Shown piece after piece: positions 1 through 8,980 of a stretch of DNA of 64,000 nucleotides; the first letter of the stretch is position 1; each line of letters starts with the position of its first letter. The stretch is from NCBI RefSeq assembly GCF_014651955.1, contig NZ_BMXW01000001.1, positions 329,956 through 393,955 on the forward strand. Reading direction: 5' to 3'. Source of the DNA: Shewanella fodinae (GTDB taxonomy: Bacteria > Pseudomonadota > Gammaproteobacteria > Enterobacterales > Shewanellaceae). The notes beneath the pieces were generated by a model. The model ran no database searches, had not been told where the DNA came from, and worked only from the letters and a program-made list of their open reading frames with translations. A program made the translations under genes and the position numbers.

Positions 1-2
1 GG

Positions 3-317
3 CAAGCCATGCTAAAAGGCGATAACGATGCGCTGGATCTCGCGGCAGAAGCCGCATCGCTGTTACCACAAATCCACGACCGATTACATGAACTAGATAG
101 TACCAAGCAGTTTATGATTGAGCCGCTGACAGCGGCAACCACGCACATTCATTACCCCGTGCTTCAGTATCCCACCAAAGTGAACTCTCTAAATTTTGAT
201 AAAACTGCCACCGTTACCGGCACTTTGCAGGGCATCAAGGGCCAATATCTGTTATTTGATACCGGTGTTATCAATATCCGTAAATTCACTGGCTATGAGG
301 TTGCTGTCCACTGCTAA
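3..317 (+). CDS. DUF2797-like protein, C-terminal part (5' truncated by window edge)
   Basis: The reading frame is open to the window edge, so the start lies upstream and only about 104 C-terminal residues are visible. The tail YLLFDTGVINIRKFTGYEV, preceded by a KVNSLNFDK stretch, resembles the C-terminus of the DUF2797 family as I remember it. That family has no established function that I can state. The stop is followed by about 185 bp before the next gene, with no clear terminator. The internal ATG at position 9 is unlikely to be the true start because the frame continues upstream. The family assignment is from memory of motifs and is moderate. Confidence 0.55.
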   Translation, partial: QAMLKGDNDALDLAAEAASLLPQIHDRLHELDSTKQFMIEPLTAATTHIHYPVLQYPTKVNSLNFDKTATVTGTLQGIKGQYLLFDTGVINIRKFTGYEVAVHC

Positions 318-502
318 CACGGCGCCTGTCAATTGGATCGCAAATCAAAGACACTGTGCGCTAATGGCTATCCTTGCTATTGATTAATGTTTCTGAATTG
401 TTGCCAAGGCGTTTCAACTTAGACATTGGTCGGATATTAGCCAAAAGTGGTATCCATTAACATCAATGAGTTACATTTACAATTACACACCAGAGGTGAT
501 GC

Positions 503-2185
503 ATGAATGCTATCTTTTTGATGTTAATGGGGTTGGGGGCGATGGCCGTAGGCTACTTCGTATATTCCAAGTTCATCTGCGAAAAAATCTTTAAGGTTGA
601 TCCTAACTTCGTCACGCCAGCCCATGCGATGCAGGATGGTGTGGATTATGTACCTACCAACAAGTACGTGTTGTGGGGGCATCATTTTACCTCTGTTGCC
701 GGGGCTGCACCGATTATTGGTCCTGCCATTGCGGTGATCTGGGGGTGGGTACCCGCATTTTTATGGGTCACACTTGGTACCATTTTCTTCGCAGGGGTTC
801 ATGATGCCGGTGCTATCTGGGCCAGTAACCGCAATAAAGCCAAGTCCATTGGCGCAGTTACCGGAGATGTCATCGGTTCCCGCGCACGTTCTATTTTCAT
901 GGTGGTTATTTTCTTAGTATTGCTGATGGTGAATGCTGTATTTGCCGTAGTGATTGCCAAGCAGCTCATTAACTTCCCCAGTGCCACCATCCCGGTTTGG
1001 GGCGCCATTGCCGTAGCCTTGGTAGTAGGCCAGTTAATCTATCGCAAGCTTATCAATTTGCTGGTGGTATCGATTGTCGGTGTAATTGCTTTGTACGCCA
1101 TGATCTATGTTGGACCAATGATGCCGATCTCCTTACCCGAAATGGTAGGACCGCTGACCGATAACGAAACCTGGATTATCCTGCTGTTTGTCTATGCAGC
1201 TATCGCATCATTGCTACCGGTATGGATGCTGTTGCAACCACGTGATTACATCAACGGTATTCAGCTGTTCATCGGTTTAGGTCTACTGTATGGCGCCGTG
1301 ATTATCTCAGGTCCTGACATCGTCGCCCCCGCATTTAATACCAATGTGCCAGAAGGAACACCATCGATTGTGCCACTGCTATTTGTCACCATTGCCTGTG
1401 GTGCTATTTCCGGTTTCCATGGACTGGTCGCTAGTGGTACCACCTCCAAACAGCTGGATAAAGAGCCCGACCTGCGTTTCGTCGGCTACTTCGGCGCAAT
1501 CGGTGAAGGTTCGCTGGCGCTAGCCGCCATCATTGCTTCCACTGCTGGATTTGCCACCCTCGCCGATTGGCAGAATATCTACCACTCTTTCGGCCAAGGT
1601 GGAGTTGGCGCCTTTATTCGCGGTGGCGCCAATATCCTTGAATCTGGTCTAGGCCTAGATGAAACCATGGCACAAACGCTGTTAACCGTTATGGTAGTGC
1701 TGTTCGCGGGTACCACCATGGATACCGGTCTACGCTTGCAGCGTTACATCTTCCAGGAATGGGGGGCCATTTATAACATCAACTGGATGAACAAAGGTTC
1801 CATTGCGACGTTCTTGGCGGTCGGTTCCTGTCTGCTGTTGGCGTTTGGTGCTGGTGGCGATGGTGCTGGTGGTTTGCTGATTTGGCCATTGTTTGGTACG
1901 ACTAACCAACTGCTTGGTGGTCTGACACTGTTGGTGATTACTGTGATGCTGGTGAAATTAGGTCGTCCAATGATTTATACGCTAGCACCTTTAGTGTTCC
2001 TGCTAGTGATGACCATTTCTGGTCTGGTTATCCAGCTCAAAGGCTTCTACGTCAAAGCCGATTGGTTCCTGTTTACCCTGGATCTGATTGTATTGATTGC
2101 CGCCATTATTATTACGCTTGAATGTGTTGCTACCCTCAGCAAAACTATTAAAGAGCGTAACGCTGCCACTACCGAAGGTGAATGA
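503..2185 (+). CDS. cstA: CstA-family carbon starvation / peptide-pyruvate transporter
   Basis: A 560-residue, very hydrophobic inner-membrane protein with many transmembrane segments. The N-terminal region contains GPAIAVIWGW, and a segment near residues 410-425 reads TTMDTGLRLQRYIFQEWG, which matches the conserved C-terminal half of the CstA family. CstA proteins take up peptides or pyruvate under carbon starvation. At 560 residues it is shorter than E. coli CstA (about 700). The start has AGAGGTG about 6 bp upstream. The stop overlaps the next gene (ATGA), so translation is probably coupled with the small CC-tail protein and then with the ArsA-like ATPase. The substrate cannot be read from sequence; pyruvate or peptides are the family precedents. 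Confidence 0.88.
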   Translation: MNAIFLMLMGLGAMAVGYFVYSKFICEKIFKVDPNFVTPAHAMQDGVDYVPTNKYVLWGHHFTSVAGAAPIIGPAIAVIWGWVPAFLWVTLGTIFFAGVHDAGAIWASNRNKAKSIGAVTGDVIGSRARSIFMVVIFLVLLMVNAVFAVVIAKQLINFPSATIPVWGAIAVALVVGQLIYRKLINLLVVSIVGVIALYAMIYVGPMMPISLPEMVGPLTDNETWIILLFVYAAIASLLPVWMLLQPRDYINGIQLFIGLGLLYGAVIISGPDIVAPAFNTNVPEGTPSIVPLLFVTIACGAISGFHGLVASGTTSKQLDKEPDLRFVGYFGAIGEGSLALAAIIASTAGFATLADWQNIYHSFGQGGVGAFIRGGANILESGLGLDETMAQTLLTVMVVLFAGTTMDTGLRLQRYIFQEWGAIYNINWMNKGSIATFLAVGSCLLLAFGAGGDGAGGLLIWPLFGTTNQLLGGLTLLVITVMLVKLGRPMIYTLAPLVFLLVMTISGLVIQLKGFYVKADWFLFTLDLIVLIAAIIITLECVATLSKTIKERNAATTEGE

Positions 2186-2457
2186 TGAAACTGGAAAAGA
2201 TCCGTCGACTGCTCCGTGACGTCAGCCTGATAGCTGAAGAAGCCTATAATGCGCCATTTCGCGCAGCAGTGGCTCGCGCACGTCGGGAGCAGGACGATCT
2301 TTTCATGCTACTGATTTTCTCCGAAATGATGGGTGTGCCAAATCCAGCCAGCTATTACACGCTGGAGCTGCAGCCCATCATGCTGGAGAAGTTTCACGAC
2401 TGGCATCTGCGAATGGGTCTGCCTCATTCGCCACTTGACCAGTTCAAATGTTGTTAA
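2182..2457 (+). CDS. cory-CC-star type small protein (ends in Cys-Cys)
   Basis: A 91-residue, charged protein without a signal peptide or membrane segment. It ends in FKCC directly before the stop, preceded by WHLRMGLPHSPLDQ. The Cys-Cys-stop ending and the position between a CstA-type transporter and an ArsA/Get3-type ATPase match what I recall as the cory-CC-star family, whose function is unknown. The start ATG overlaps the cstA stop as ATGA, and the ATPase starts 21 bp downstream, so this is the middle gene of a compact operon. The terminal cysteines could bind a metal, form a disulfide or be modified; that is speculation. The place next to CstA is also where YbdD-like proteins sit in other bacteria, but the sequence is not of that type. 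Confidence 0.72.
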   Translation: MMKLEKIRRLLRDVSLIAEEAYNAPFRAAVARARREQDDLFMLLIFSEMMGVPNPASYYTLELQPIMLEKFHDWHLRMGLPHSPLDQFKCC

Positions 2458-2478
2458 ACAGAACGGTGGTACCGTTAA

Positions 2479-3486
2479 ATGGACGTTCTAACCAATAAAC
2501 GAGTTATTTGGGTGGGTGGTAAAGGTGGCGTGGGCAAAACTACCGTGTCTTCGGCCTTGGCGTTGCTGGCAGCTAACCGTAATAAGAAAGTGCTGCTGGT
2601 TTCCACCGATCCGGCACACAGCCTCTCCGATGCGTTTGCCAAACAAATTGGCGATAATATCACCCGCATGGCACCTAATTTGGATGCCCTTGAAATCGAT
2701 CCTGATCATGAAGTGCAGCAGCATCTAGCGCAAGTCACCAGCCAACTGAAACGTTTTACCCGGCCAGAGATGTATGGCGAAATTGAACGGCAGATGCGGC
2801 TTACCCGTCAATCACCGGGGGCCCAGGAAGCTGCGTTATTGGAACGTATTGCCCACACTATTGAGTTGGGGCAGCAACAATATGACTTGGTTATTTTTGA
2901 TACTGCGCCAACGGGGCATACACTGCGCCTGCTGAGTCTGCCGGAAGCAATGGCAGCCTGGACACAAGGATTGTTGAAAGCCAATGAGCGCTCAGAAAAA
3001 CTCGGCGCGGTACTGGATCATCTGACGCCGAAAGCTGGCCGCGATATTGATAATCCGTTTGACGATCCCGCTGAACATGCCACCGCAGGCATGGATCCGC
3101 GCAACAAAGCGATTGCCGAAACATTACTGGCGCGGCAACGTTTGTTACAAAGGACCAGGGAAATTCTGCAAGACAGCAAGCGCACCGCGTTATTGTTTGT
3201 GCTGACACCGGAAAAACTACCAATTCTTGAAACTAGCCGGGCGGTGGACAGTCTGCTGGCAGAAAAACTCCCATTAGCAGGCTTAGTGATCAACCGGATT
3301 TTACCTGAAACTGCTGATGGTCATTTTCTCGCACAAAGACGCGAGCAGGAGCACAAACATCTGCTAGAAATTGAACAACGTTTCAAGCAATTGCCGCTGT
3401 TCAGGTTGCTGCTGCAGCCTACCGATATTGAAGGGCTGAAAGGACTGGAAGCAATGGCACAAAGATTGGAATTATCCGGTCTCTAG
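2479..3486 (+). CDS. ArsA/Get3-family ATPase of the CstA operon
   Basis: A 335-residue soluble ATPase of the ArsA/TRC40 (Get3) class. Visible motifs are the deviant Walker A GGKGGVGKTT (residues 13-22), the switch I motif STDPAHSLSDAF (42-53) and the switch II motif DTAPTGHTLRLLSLPE starting at 141. ArsA energises arsenite efflux and Get3 targets tail-anchored proteins. Here the translated protein contains no cysteine at all, so it has neither the arsenite-site cysteines of ArsA nor the zinc CxxC of eukaryotic Get3. No arsenic-resistance gene is nearby. Its partners are a CstA transporter and a Cys-Cys-ending small protein, so a role in energising or assembling that transporter is a reasonable inference. 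Confidence 0.85.
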   Translation: MDVLTNKRVIWVGGKGGVGKTTVSSALALLAANRNKKVLLVSTDPAHSLSDAFAKQIGDNITRMAPNLDALEIDPDHEVQQHLAQVTSQLKRFTRPEMYGEIERQMRLTRQSPGAQEAALLERIAHTIELGQQQYDLVIFDTAPTGHTLRLLSLPEAMAAWTQGLLKANERSEKLGAVLDHLTPKAGRDIDNPFDDPAEHATAGMDPRNKAIAETLLARQRLLQRTREILQDSKRTALLFVLTPEKLPILETSRAVDSLLAEKLPLAGLVINRILPETADGHFLAQRREQEHKHLLEIEQRFKQLPLFRLLLQPTDIEGLKGLEAMAQRLELSGL

Positions 3487-4044
3487 CACCTATCTGACAC
3501 CAAAATCGGCTATGGCCTAATGTTGATCTGTTAAGAGCGAACACGTGACACTCTTGCTGAAAAGATCAACATCCAATGACCTCATATCATCGGCTTAATA
3601 TGGTCGTCGGCCCCCTTTCTCAGCAACTATACCGAGATTAGGCTTAGACAGGAGGTAGACCACCATATTTACTCAAGTACTCGGGATCAATTTAGGCAAG
3701 CCAAACTTATCGCACCGCAATATATAAAACCCTACGTCAAAGGCAACACGAACGACTTCATTGATGCAGTGAAGCTTTAACCCGAGTTCCATGAATAGAG
3801 AGAAGACGACGAAAACGGTATGGCCACTGGCGTAAAACCTGACAAAAAACAGCAGAAAAATGCGTTGGGCTTTGAGGATATTCCGGCGCGGAATTCATCG
3901 TGGGATGGGAGGCAAGCACCTACAGCAGAGACGCTGAATACATTAGCGGTACTAGCGCAGACCCACCTCGTTATTGAATTTTATTTTTGCAACAACGAGG
4001 CGGACCATACATTTTTAATCTAAGCAATTTTTAATAGCGCTGCT
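3487..4044. other. Gene-poor stretch between ArsA-like gene and focA, with IS remnant
   Basis: 558 bp with no intact gene. It contains a decayed IS110-family transposase fragment (entered separately) and an inverted repeat, TGTTGATCT near 3522 and AGATCAACA near 3563. The 67-codon open frame at 3820-4023 shows no coding features. A KTVWPLA-stop reading near 3810-3830 resembles an IS110 C-terminus, which suggests that an element once lay here and lost its middle. Confidence 0.6.
3649..3780 (+). pseudogene. IS110-family transposase remnant
   Basis: In the frame running through 3649-3780 the translation includes KLIAPQYIKPYVKGNTNDF followed by IDA (about 3703-3768). This matches the conserved end of the N-terminal DEDD domain of IS110/IS1111 transposases (LIAPQ-YVKPYVKG-KND-DA). 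The frame stops at 3778-3780 and no intact transposase can be built upstream or downstream, so it is a dead fragment. Continuation of homology after 3768 seems to need a frameshift. The exact limits of the former element cannot be set, because IS110 members lack ordinary terminal inverted repeats. Confidence 0.7.
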
Positions 4045-4923
4045 TTAGCTATGGAACTCGGATGCGGATTTGCTATTTTCAACCACTTTAGGATCCTGTG
4101 CCCCAGAGGCTTTTTCAGTTGCCCATATGCCCAAGCCAATAAAGCCCGCGCCACCCACAATATTTCCCAACGTTACTGGGATCAGATTGGCAGTGAAAAT
4201 ATGGCTGAAGCTTAACGCCTCAAGTGCTTGTTCAGTGTAACCATGACTCAACAGCAGCTCTGTCGGTAACAGATATTTAAACGCAATACCAACAGGTAGC
4301 ATGAACATATTAGCAATACTATGTTCAAACCCGGTTGCCACAAACAAGGCGACAGGCATCACCATCAATAGTGCTTTGGTACCAATATCTTTGCTCATAT
4401 AAGCAAACCATACCGCCAGACACACCATGATGTTACACATCATCCCCAGTACAAATGCCTGACCCCACGTGTGATGTACTTTGTGCAACGCTATTCCTAT
4501 GACATTCAGGCCCCACATACCACCATCTGTCATATACAAGCCACCGCCACATACCAATCCCACCAAGATCAACGCACCAACTGCATTACCAACATACACT
4601 TCAATCCAGCAAGACAGCATCCGGGCACAACTGACGCGCCCTTGCGCGCAAGCCACGGCCGACAACACTGTACTGGTAAAAAGCTCCATACCGAATAGCA
4701 CTACTAGGATCAATCCCAGACTGAAGACAACACCGCCCATCAGGTGGACTGTCCCCCAATGTGCGTCTGGACTACCAGTAGTCACGGTGACATAAAAAAC
4801 GAAAGCCAGACCGATAAAAAATCCGGCATAGATCGCCTGAATGAAGCGATAAAGGGACGGCTTGTTAACTTTTCCTTCACCACTGGCGATGACGGTTTGC
4901 AAATGTTCAGAAAACAGTTTCAT
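4045..4923 (-). CDS. focA: Formate channel FocA (FNT family)
   Basis: A 292-residue inner-membrane protein of the formate/nitrite transporter family (E. coli FocA is 285). The motif GFEHSIANMFMLPVG carries the conserved pore histidine. It begins with a short cytoplasmic helix, and six membrane segments are expected for the fold. FocA moves formate made by pyruvate formate-lyase across the membrane. Unlike the E. coli focA-pflB operon, this gene is on the minus strand and divergent from pflB, separated by a 985-bp regulatory gap, so the two can be controlled independently. The start is the ATG at the 5' end of the frame, preceded by AAGGTGGT. Confidence 0.93.
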   Translation of the reverse strand: MKLFSEHLQTVIASGEGKVNKPSLYRFIQAIYAGFFIGLAFVFYVTVTTGSPDAHWGTVHLMGGVVFSLGLILVVLFGMELFTSTVLSAVACAQGRVSCARMLSCWIEVYVGNAVGALILVGLVCGGGLYMTDGGMWGLNVIGIALHKVHHTWGQAFVLGMMCNIMVCLAVWFAYMSKDIGTKALLMVMPVALFVATGFEHSIANMFMLPVGIAFKYLLPTELLLSHGYTEQALEALSFSHIFTANLIPVTLGNIVGGAGFIGLGIWATEKASGAQDPKVVENSKSASEFHS

Positions 4924-5442
4924 TTTTTACCACCTTGTTGGGCAGTAACCGAAGCCCTAGCCAGGCACATACTCAGCGAACAGGCCATAAATACTTCGGT
5001 CTGCCGAAACATTAATTAATTTTCGACCGCAAAGTTACCAAAAATTAGAAACTTTTGATTTAGAAACAAATATTGCAAAACTACATCATCGTCGAAGTAT
5101 TTATCCCCCTTTTTACCAGCGGAAATCAATTAATACTGCGAAAGATGCTAGCCGCCTCTCAGTTCAGTTTAATATTGACTAACAGTTCAAAATTTGCCCC
5201 ATAACTAGCATATCTGGCACCATCTTCCGCTATATCAATCAGGCTTTACCACTCACAAACGCTGACCAATAATTAACCATCAAGTGCGCCATACATCATA
5301 CTTAAATCGCTAGCCGCTAACACCATTATTTAGCTACAACTGAAATAACTGTCGCCGTCATAACACAAATTCATGGCGGTTCCGTGATTCAGTGCATATT
5401 TTTTATGTTACAAGGGGAGTTGATACTGAATGAGCAATGCAA

Positions 5443-5456
5443 TTGAGGCTATTCAA
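5443..5456. promoter_or_regulatory. FNR/EtrA-like site
   Basis: TTGAGGCTATTCAA is a dyad with TTGA and TCAA half-sites at the spacing of the FNR consensus (TTGAT-N4-ATCAA), matching 4 of 5 bases in each half. It lies about 450 bp upstream of pflB and 520 bp upstream of the focA start. Oxygen control of pfl genes by FNR is established in E. coli; here it is inferred from the match alone. Confidence 0.4.
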
Positions 5457-5669
5457 CCCCATCAGTTGTTTGTCTGTGGAGTTGTTCAAAGATTAATGTA
5501 AACAGCTGGTTATTAACTGATTAGAGCAATTACTCATACATTTGCCATGTGAATCCTCTACATTTTTGCGTTTTAATAGTGAATATCACTGGCAGATACA
5601 GATCTTAATTGTTCAAAAATTGATAACTCAGTAGCAAATTTAGCATTAACTTAAGCCGAGAGTTCGTTT

Positions 5670-5684
5670 AGTGGTGTGACCACT
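5670..5684. promoter_or_regulatory. PdhR-type palindrome, distal copy
   Basis: AGTGGTGTGACCACT is a perfect 6-3-6 palindrome that fits the TGGT-N3-ACCA core of GntR-family regulators PdhR, LldR and FadR. Its centre is 45 bp upstream of the centre of the second copy, about four helical turns, which would suit cooperative binding. Which regulator binds is inferred. Confidence 0.5.
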
Positions 5685-5713
5685 GGCAATCTTATGTTAA
5701 TATCTTTTTGGAC

Positions 5714-5730
5714 AATTGGTCTTACCAATT
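5714..5730. promoter_or_regulatory. PdhR-type operator, proximal copy
   Basis: AATTGGTCTTACCAATT is a perfect 7-3-7 palindrome and fits the E. coli PdhR box (ATTGGT-N3-ACCAAT); LldR recognises a related site. It sits about 180 bp upstream of the pflB start. PdhR is a pyruvate-responsive repressor, so pyruvate could derepress the enzyme that consumes it. Confidence 0.62.
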
Positions 5731-5908
5731 TATGGTTAAGGGCATTTACAGATATTCTTCAATCGGTAAAAGACTGGTTGATTTTGTACCTGCAAGCTTG
5801 GCACTCCGACCAGAGAACCAGGCAGCGAGACTGAACAGGGGTTAACGTCCCGAGGAAACAGACAGGACAGCAATCCCGCCCACTTTATCAAACAAAAGGT
5901 GAAGTACG

Positions 5909-8191
5909 ATGACCGATACAACTGATCTGTTCCAAAAAGCCTGGGAAGGGTTTGTACCTGGTGACTGGAAATCTGAAGTTAACCTGCGTGATTTTATCCA
6001 AAACAACTACACTCCTTATGAAGGCGATGAATCCTTCTTAGCAGGTCCAACTGCGGCCACCAACACTTTGTGGGAAAAAGTGATGGAAGGCATCAAGCTG
6101 GAAAACCGCACTCACGCCCCCGTCGATTTTGACACCGATAAAGTCTCCACTATTGATTCGCATGATGCCGGTTATATTGACCGCGAACTGGAAACAGTTG
6201 TGGGGTTGCAAACCGATGCCCCACTGAAACGTGCACTGTTGCCAAACGGTGGTATCCGTATGGTAGAAAGTTCATGCCAAGCTTACGGTCGTGAATTAGA
6301 TGCTCAGTTGCAATATATTTATAGTGAGCTGCGCAAGACCCATAACCAGGGTGTGTTTGACGTTTATACCCCAGAAATTCTCGCTTGCCGCAAGTCAGGC
6401 GTACTGACCGGTTTGCCTGACGCTTATGGCCGTGGTCGTATTATCGGTGACTATCGCCGTGTTGCGCTTTATGGTATCGACTACCTGATGAAGGACAAAT
6501 TTGCCCAATTCACCTCGCTGCAAGCACAGATGGAAGCAGGTGAAAACCTGAGTGACGTTATCCAGTTACGTGAAGAAATCGCTGAACAACATCGTGCCTT
6601 GGCACAGATGAAGAACATGGCGGCTAAGTACGGTATTGATATTTCTGGCCCCGCGACTAACGCCAAAGAAGCGATTCAGTGGACATATTTCGGTTATCTG
6701 GCAGCAGTGAAGAGCCAGAACGGTGCCGCCATGTCACTGGGCCGTACCTCTACCTTCATTGATATCTACATTGAACGTGATCTGAAGAAAGGCCTGCTGA
6801 CTGAAGAACAGGCTCAGGAAATGATTGACCATTTCGTGATGAAACTGCGTATGGTGCGTTTCCTGCGTACTCCTGAATATGATGAACTGTTCTCTGGCGA
6901 TCCTATCTGGGCAACAGAATCCATTGGTGGTATGGGCTTAGATGGCCGAACACTGGTGAGCAAAACCAGCTTCCGTTTCCTGCATACCCTGTACAACATG
7001 GGCCCCAGCCCTGAACCGAACATTACGGTGCTGTGGTCTGAAAATCTCCCAGAAGCATTCAAGAAGTACTGTGCCAAAGTCTCTATTGATACCAGCTCTA
7101 TCCAGTACGAAAACGATGATCTGATGCGCCCCGATTTTGAATCTGACGATTACGGCATTGCTTGCTGTGTTAGTCCGATGGTTATTGGTAAGCAAATGCA
7201 GTTCTTCGGTGCTCGTGCCAACTTGGCAAAAACCCTGCTGTACTCCATCAACGGTGGTGTTGATGAAAAACTGAAAAAGCAGATTGGTCCAAAAAGTGCC
7301 CCAATCACAGCCGATGTGCTGGAATTTGACGAAGTCATGGGCCGTCTGGACAACATGATGGAATGGTTGGCAACTCAGTATGTCACAGCACTGAATACCA
7401 TCCACTACATGCACGATAAGTACAGCTATGAAGCGGCGCTGATGGCACTGCATGACCGCGACGTACGTCGTACTATGGCTTGCGGTATTGCGGGTCTGTC
7501 TATTGCTGCCGACTCATTGTCTGCCATCAAGTATGCCAAGGTAAAACCAGTACGTGATGAAAACGGCATTGCCGTTGACTTTGAAATCGAAGGTGACTAT
7601 CCGAAATTCGGTAACAACGATGCCCGTGTAGATGACATCGCCTGCGATCTGGTACATCGTTTCATGGATAAAATCCGCCACAAACAGATGTATCGTAACG
7701 CTATCCCAACCCAGTCAATTCTGACGATTACCTCTAACGTGGTTTATGGTAAGAAAACCGGTAACACACCTGATGGTCGTCGTGCCGGAGCGCCATTTGC
7801 GCCAGGGGCCAACCCAATGCATGGTCGCGATGAAAAAGGTGCTGTCGCCTCGCTGACTTCTGTTGCTAAACTGCCTTTTGCCCATGCGCAAGACGGTATC
7901 TCTTACACCTTCTCTATCGTACCCAATGCGTTAGGTAAAGAAGATAGTGCTCGCCGTGCAAACCTAGCGGCGCTGATGGACGGCTACTTTGCCCATAGAC
8001 CTGGTCACGAAGGTGGTCAACACCTGAACGTCAACGTGATGAACCGCGAAATGCTGGAAGATGCCATGGTGCACCCTGAGAAATATCCTCAGCTCACCAT
8101 CCGTGTGTCTGGCTATGCGGTACGGTTTAATTCACTGACGCCTGAACAGCAGCAAGATGTAATTACCCGTACTTTCACCAAATCCGTCTGA
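5909..8191 (+). CDS. pflB: Pyruvate formate-lyase (formate C-acetyltransferase)
   Basis: A 760-residue cytoplasmic glycyl-radical enzyme that converts pyruvate and CoA to formate and acetyl-CoA in anaerobiosis, the same length as E. coli PflB. The catalytic cysteine pair is seen in IACCVSPM (Cys419-Cys420). The radical glycine lies in [10 protein letters not shown] near the C-terminus (Gly735). The start ATG has AAAGGTGAAG just upstream. pflA, which installs the radical, follows 46 bp downstream after a strong hairpin, and ackA-pta lie 1.4 kb further on, completing the acetate branch. Codon use is even and rich in preferred codons, as expected for a highly expressed enzyme. Confidence 0.98.
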   Translation: MTDTTDLFQKAWEGFVPGDWKSEVNLRDFIQNNYTPYEGDESFLAGPTAATNTLWEKVMEGIKLENRTHAPVDFDTDKVSTIDSHDAGYIDRELETVVGLQTDAPLKRALLPNGGIRMVESSCQAYGRELDAQLQYIYSELRKTHNQGVFDVYTPEILACRKSGVLTGLPDAYGRGRIIGDYRRVALYGIDYLMKDKFAQFTSLQAQMEAGENLSDVIQLREEIAEQHRALAQMKNMAAKYGIDISGPATNAKEAIQWTYFGYLAAVKSQNGAAMSLGRTSTFIDIYIERDLKKGLLTEEQAQEMIDHFVMKLRMVRFLRTPEYDELFSGDPIWATESIGGMGLDGRTLVSKTSFRFLHTLYNMGPSPEPNITVLWSENLPEAFKKYCAKVSIDTSSIQYENDDLMRPDFESDDYGIACCVSPMVIGKQMQFFGARANLAKTLLYSINGGVDEKLKKQIGPKSAPITADVLEFDEVMGRLDNMMEWLATQYVTALNTIHYMHDKYSYEAALMALHDRDVRRTMACGIAGLSIAADSLSAIKYAKVKPVRDENGIAVDFEIEGDYPKFGNNDARVDDIACDLVHRFMDKIRHKQMYRNAIPTQSILTITSNVVYGKKTGNTPDGRRAGAPFAPGANPMHGRDEKGAVASLTSVAKLPFAHAQDGISYTFSIVPNALGKEDSARRANLAALMDGYFAHRPGHEGGQHLNVNVMNREMLEDAMVHPEKYPQLTIRVSGYAVRFNSLTPEQQQDVITRTFTKSV

Positions 8192-8198
8192 TAAGATT

Positions 8199-8226
8199 GG
8201 CTGCAATGGTAACATTGCAGCCTTTT
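8199..8226 (+). terminator. Attenuating hairpin between pflB and pflA
   Basis: GGCTGCAATG (8199-8208) pairs perfectly with CATTGCAGCC (8213-8222) around a GTAA (GNRA-type) loop, followed by TTTT. This is a rho-independent-type terminator placed inside the operon, ending 1 bp before the pflA ribosome-binding site. It could reduce read-through so that much less activase than lyase is made, or stabilise the pflB mRNA end. Confidence 0.7.
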
Positions 8227-8237
8227 CAGGAGTATTG

Positions 8238-8978
8238 ATGACAGTTACAGGAAGAATCCATTCAATAGAGTCTTTCGGCACAGTTGATGGCCCCGGCATA
8301 CGCTTTATCGCGTTTATGCAAGGTTGTCTGATGCGCTGTAAATACTGTCATAATCGTGATACTTGGGATTTGGACGACGGCAAAGATGTAACGGTCGACG
8401 AATTGATGGAACAGATCCTCAGTTATCGACCGTTTTATGAAGCCAGTAATGGTGGTGTGACGGCCAGCGGTGGTGAAGCCGTGCTACAGGCTGAATTTGT
8501 GGCAGCCTGGTTTAAAGCCTGCAAACAACATGGGATCCACACCTGTCTCGATACCAATGGTTTTGTACGTAAGTACACACCTGTGATTGATGAATTACTG
8601 GATAACACGGATCTGGTGATGCTCGATATAAAACAGATGGATGATGCCAAACACATCGATCTGACCAAAGTGAGTAATCAACGGACGCTGCAGTTTGCGC
8701 AATACCTTGCCAAACGGGGACAAAAAACCTGGATCCGTTATGTAGTGGTTGGTGGTTACACCGAAGATGAAGCGTCAGCGGAGATGCTGGCTGAGTTCAT
8801 CCAGCCCATGAGTAATGTGGAAAAAGTGGAGTTGCTGCCCTACCACGAGCTGGGAAAACATAAGTGGCAGGCAATGGGAGAAACCTACGAGTTAGAAGGA
8901 GTATCCCCACCCAGCCACGATACGATGGAAAAAATTAAAGCGGTATTCACAAAACGCGGGATCAATGCCAGTTACTAA
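8238..8978 (+). CDS. pflA: Pyruvate formate-lyase activating enzyme (radical SAM)
   Basis: A 246-residue radical SAM enzyme that abstracts hydrogen from the PflB glycine. The CxxxCxxC iron-sulfur motif is [11 protein letters not shown] (Cys30, Cys34, Cys37), in line with E. coli PflA at 29, 33 and 36. The N-terminal [12 protein letters not shown] and the central GGEA motif are also present. An in-frame TTG lies one codon before the chosen ATG, but AGGAG at 8228-8232 is well spaced for ATG 8238. It is the second gene after pflB. The following gene is on the opposite strand and the two stops lie 2 bp apart. Confidence 0.97.
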   Translation: MTVTGRIHSIESFGTVDGPGIRFIAFMQGCLMRCKYCHNRDTWDLDDGKDVTVDELMEQILSYRPFYEASNGGVTASGGEAVLQAEFVAAWFKACKQHGIHTCLDTNGFVRKYTPVIDELLDNTDLVMLDIKQMDDAKHIDLTKVSNQRTLQFAQYLAKRGQKTWIRYVVVGGYTEDEASAEMLAEFIQPMSNVEKVELLPYHELGKHKWQAMGETYELEGVSPPSHDTMEKIKAVFTKRGINASY

Positions 8979-8980
8979 GG

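Larger units (their letters stand above)
4924..5908. promoter_or_regulatory. Divergent focA/pflB regulatory region
   Basis: 985 bp without a convincing gene, AT-rich, between the divergent fermentation genes. It holds an FNR-like dyad (5443-5456) and two PdhR-type palindromes (5670-5684 and 5714-5730), entered separately. A possible 23-codon reading frame at 5430-5501 follows an AAGGGGAG sequence but is unproven. In E. coli the pfl operon also has a long multi-promoter control region responding to FNR and ArcA, so the length here is in keeping with that. Confidence 0.7.

Noticed and set aside
3820..4023. 67-codon open frame
   Set aside because: Lies in the IS-remnant region, no ribosome-binding site or recognisable family, biased composition unlike real genes here.
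6938..7453. 171-codon frame antisense to pflB
   Set aside because: Mirror of strong codon bias in the opposite strand; no start context and no family.
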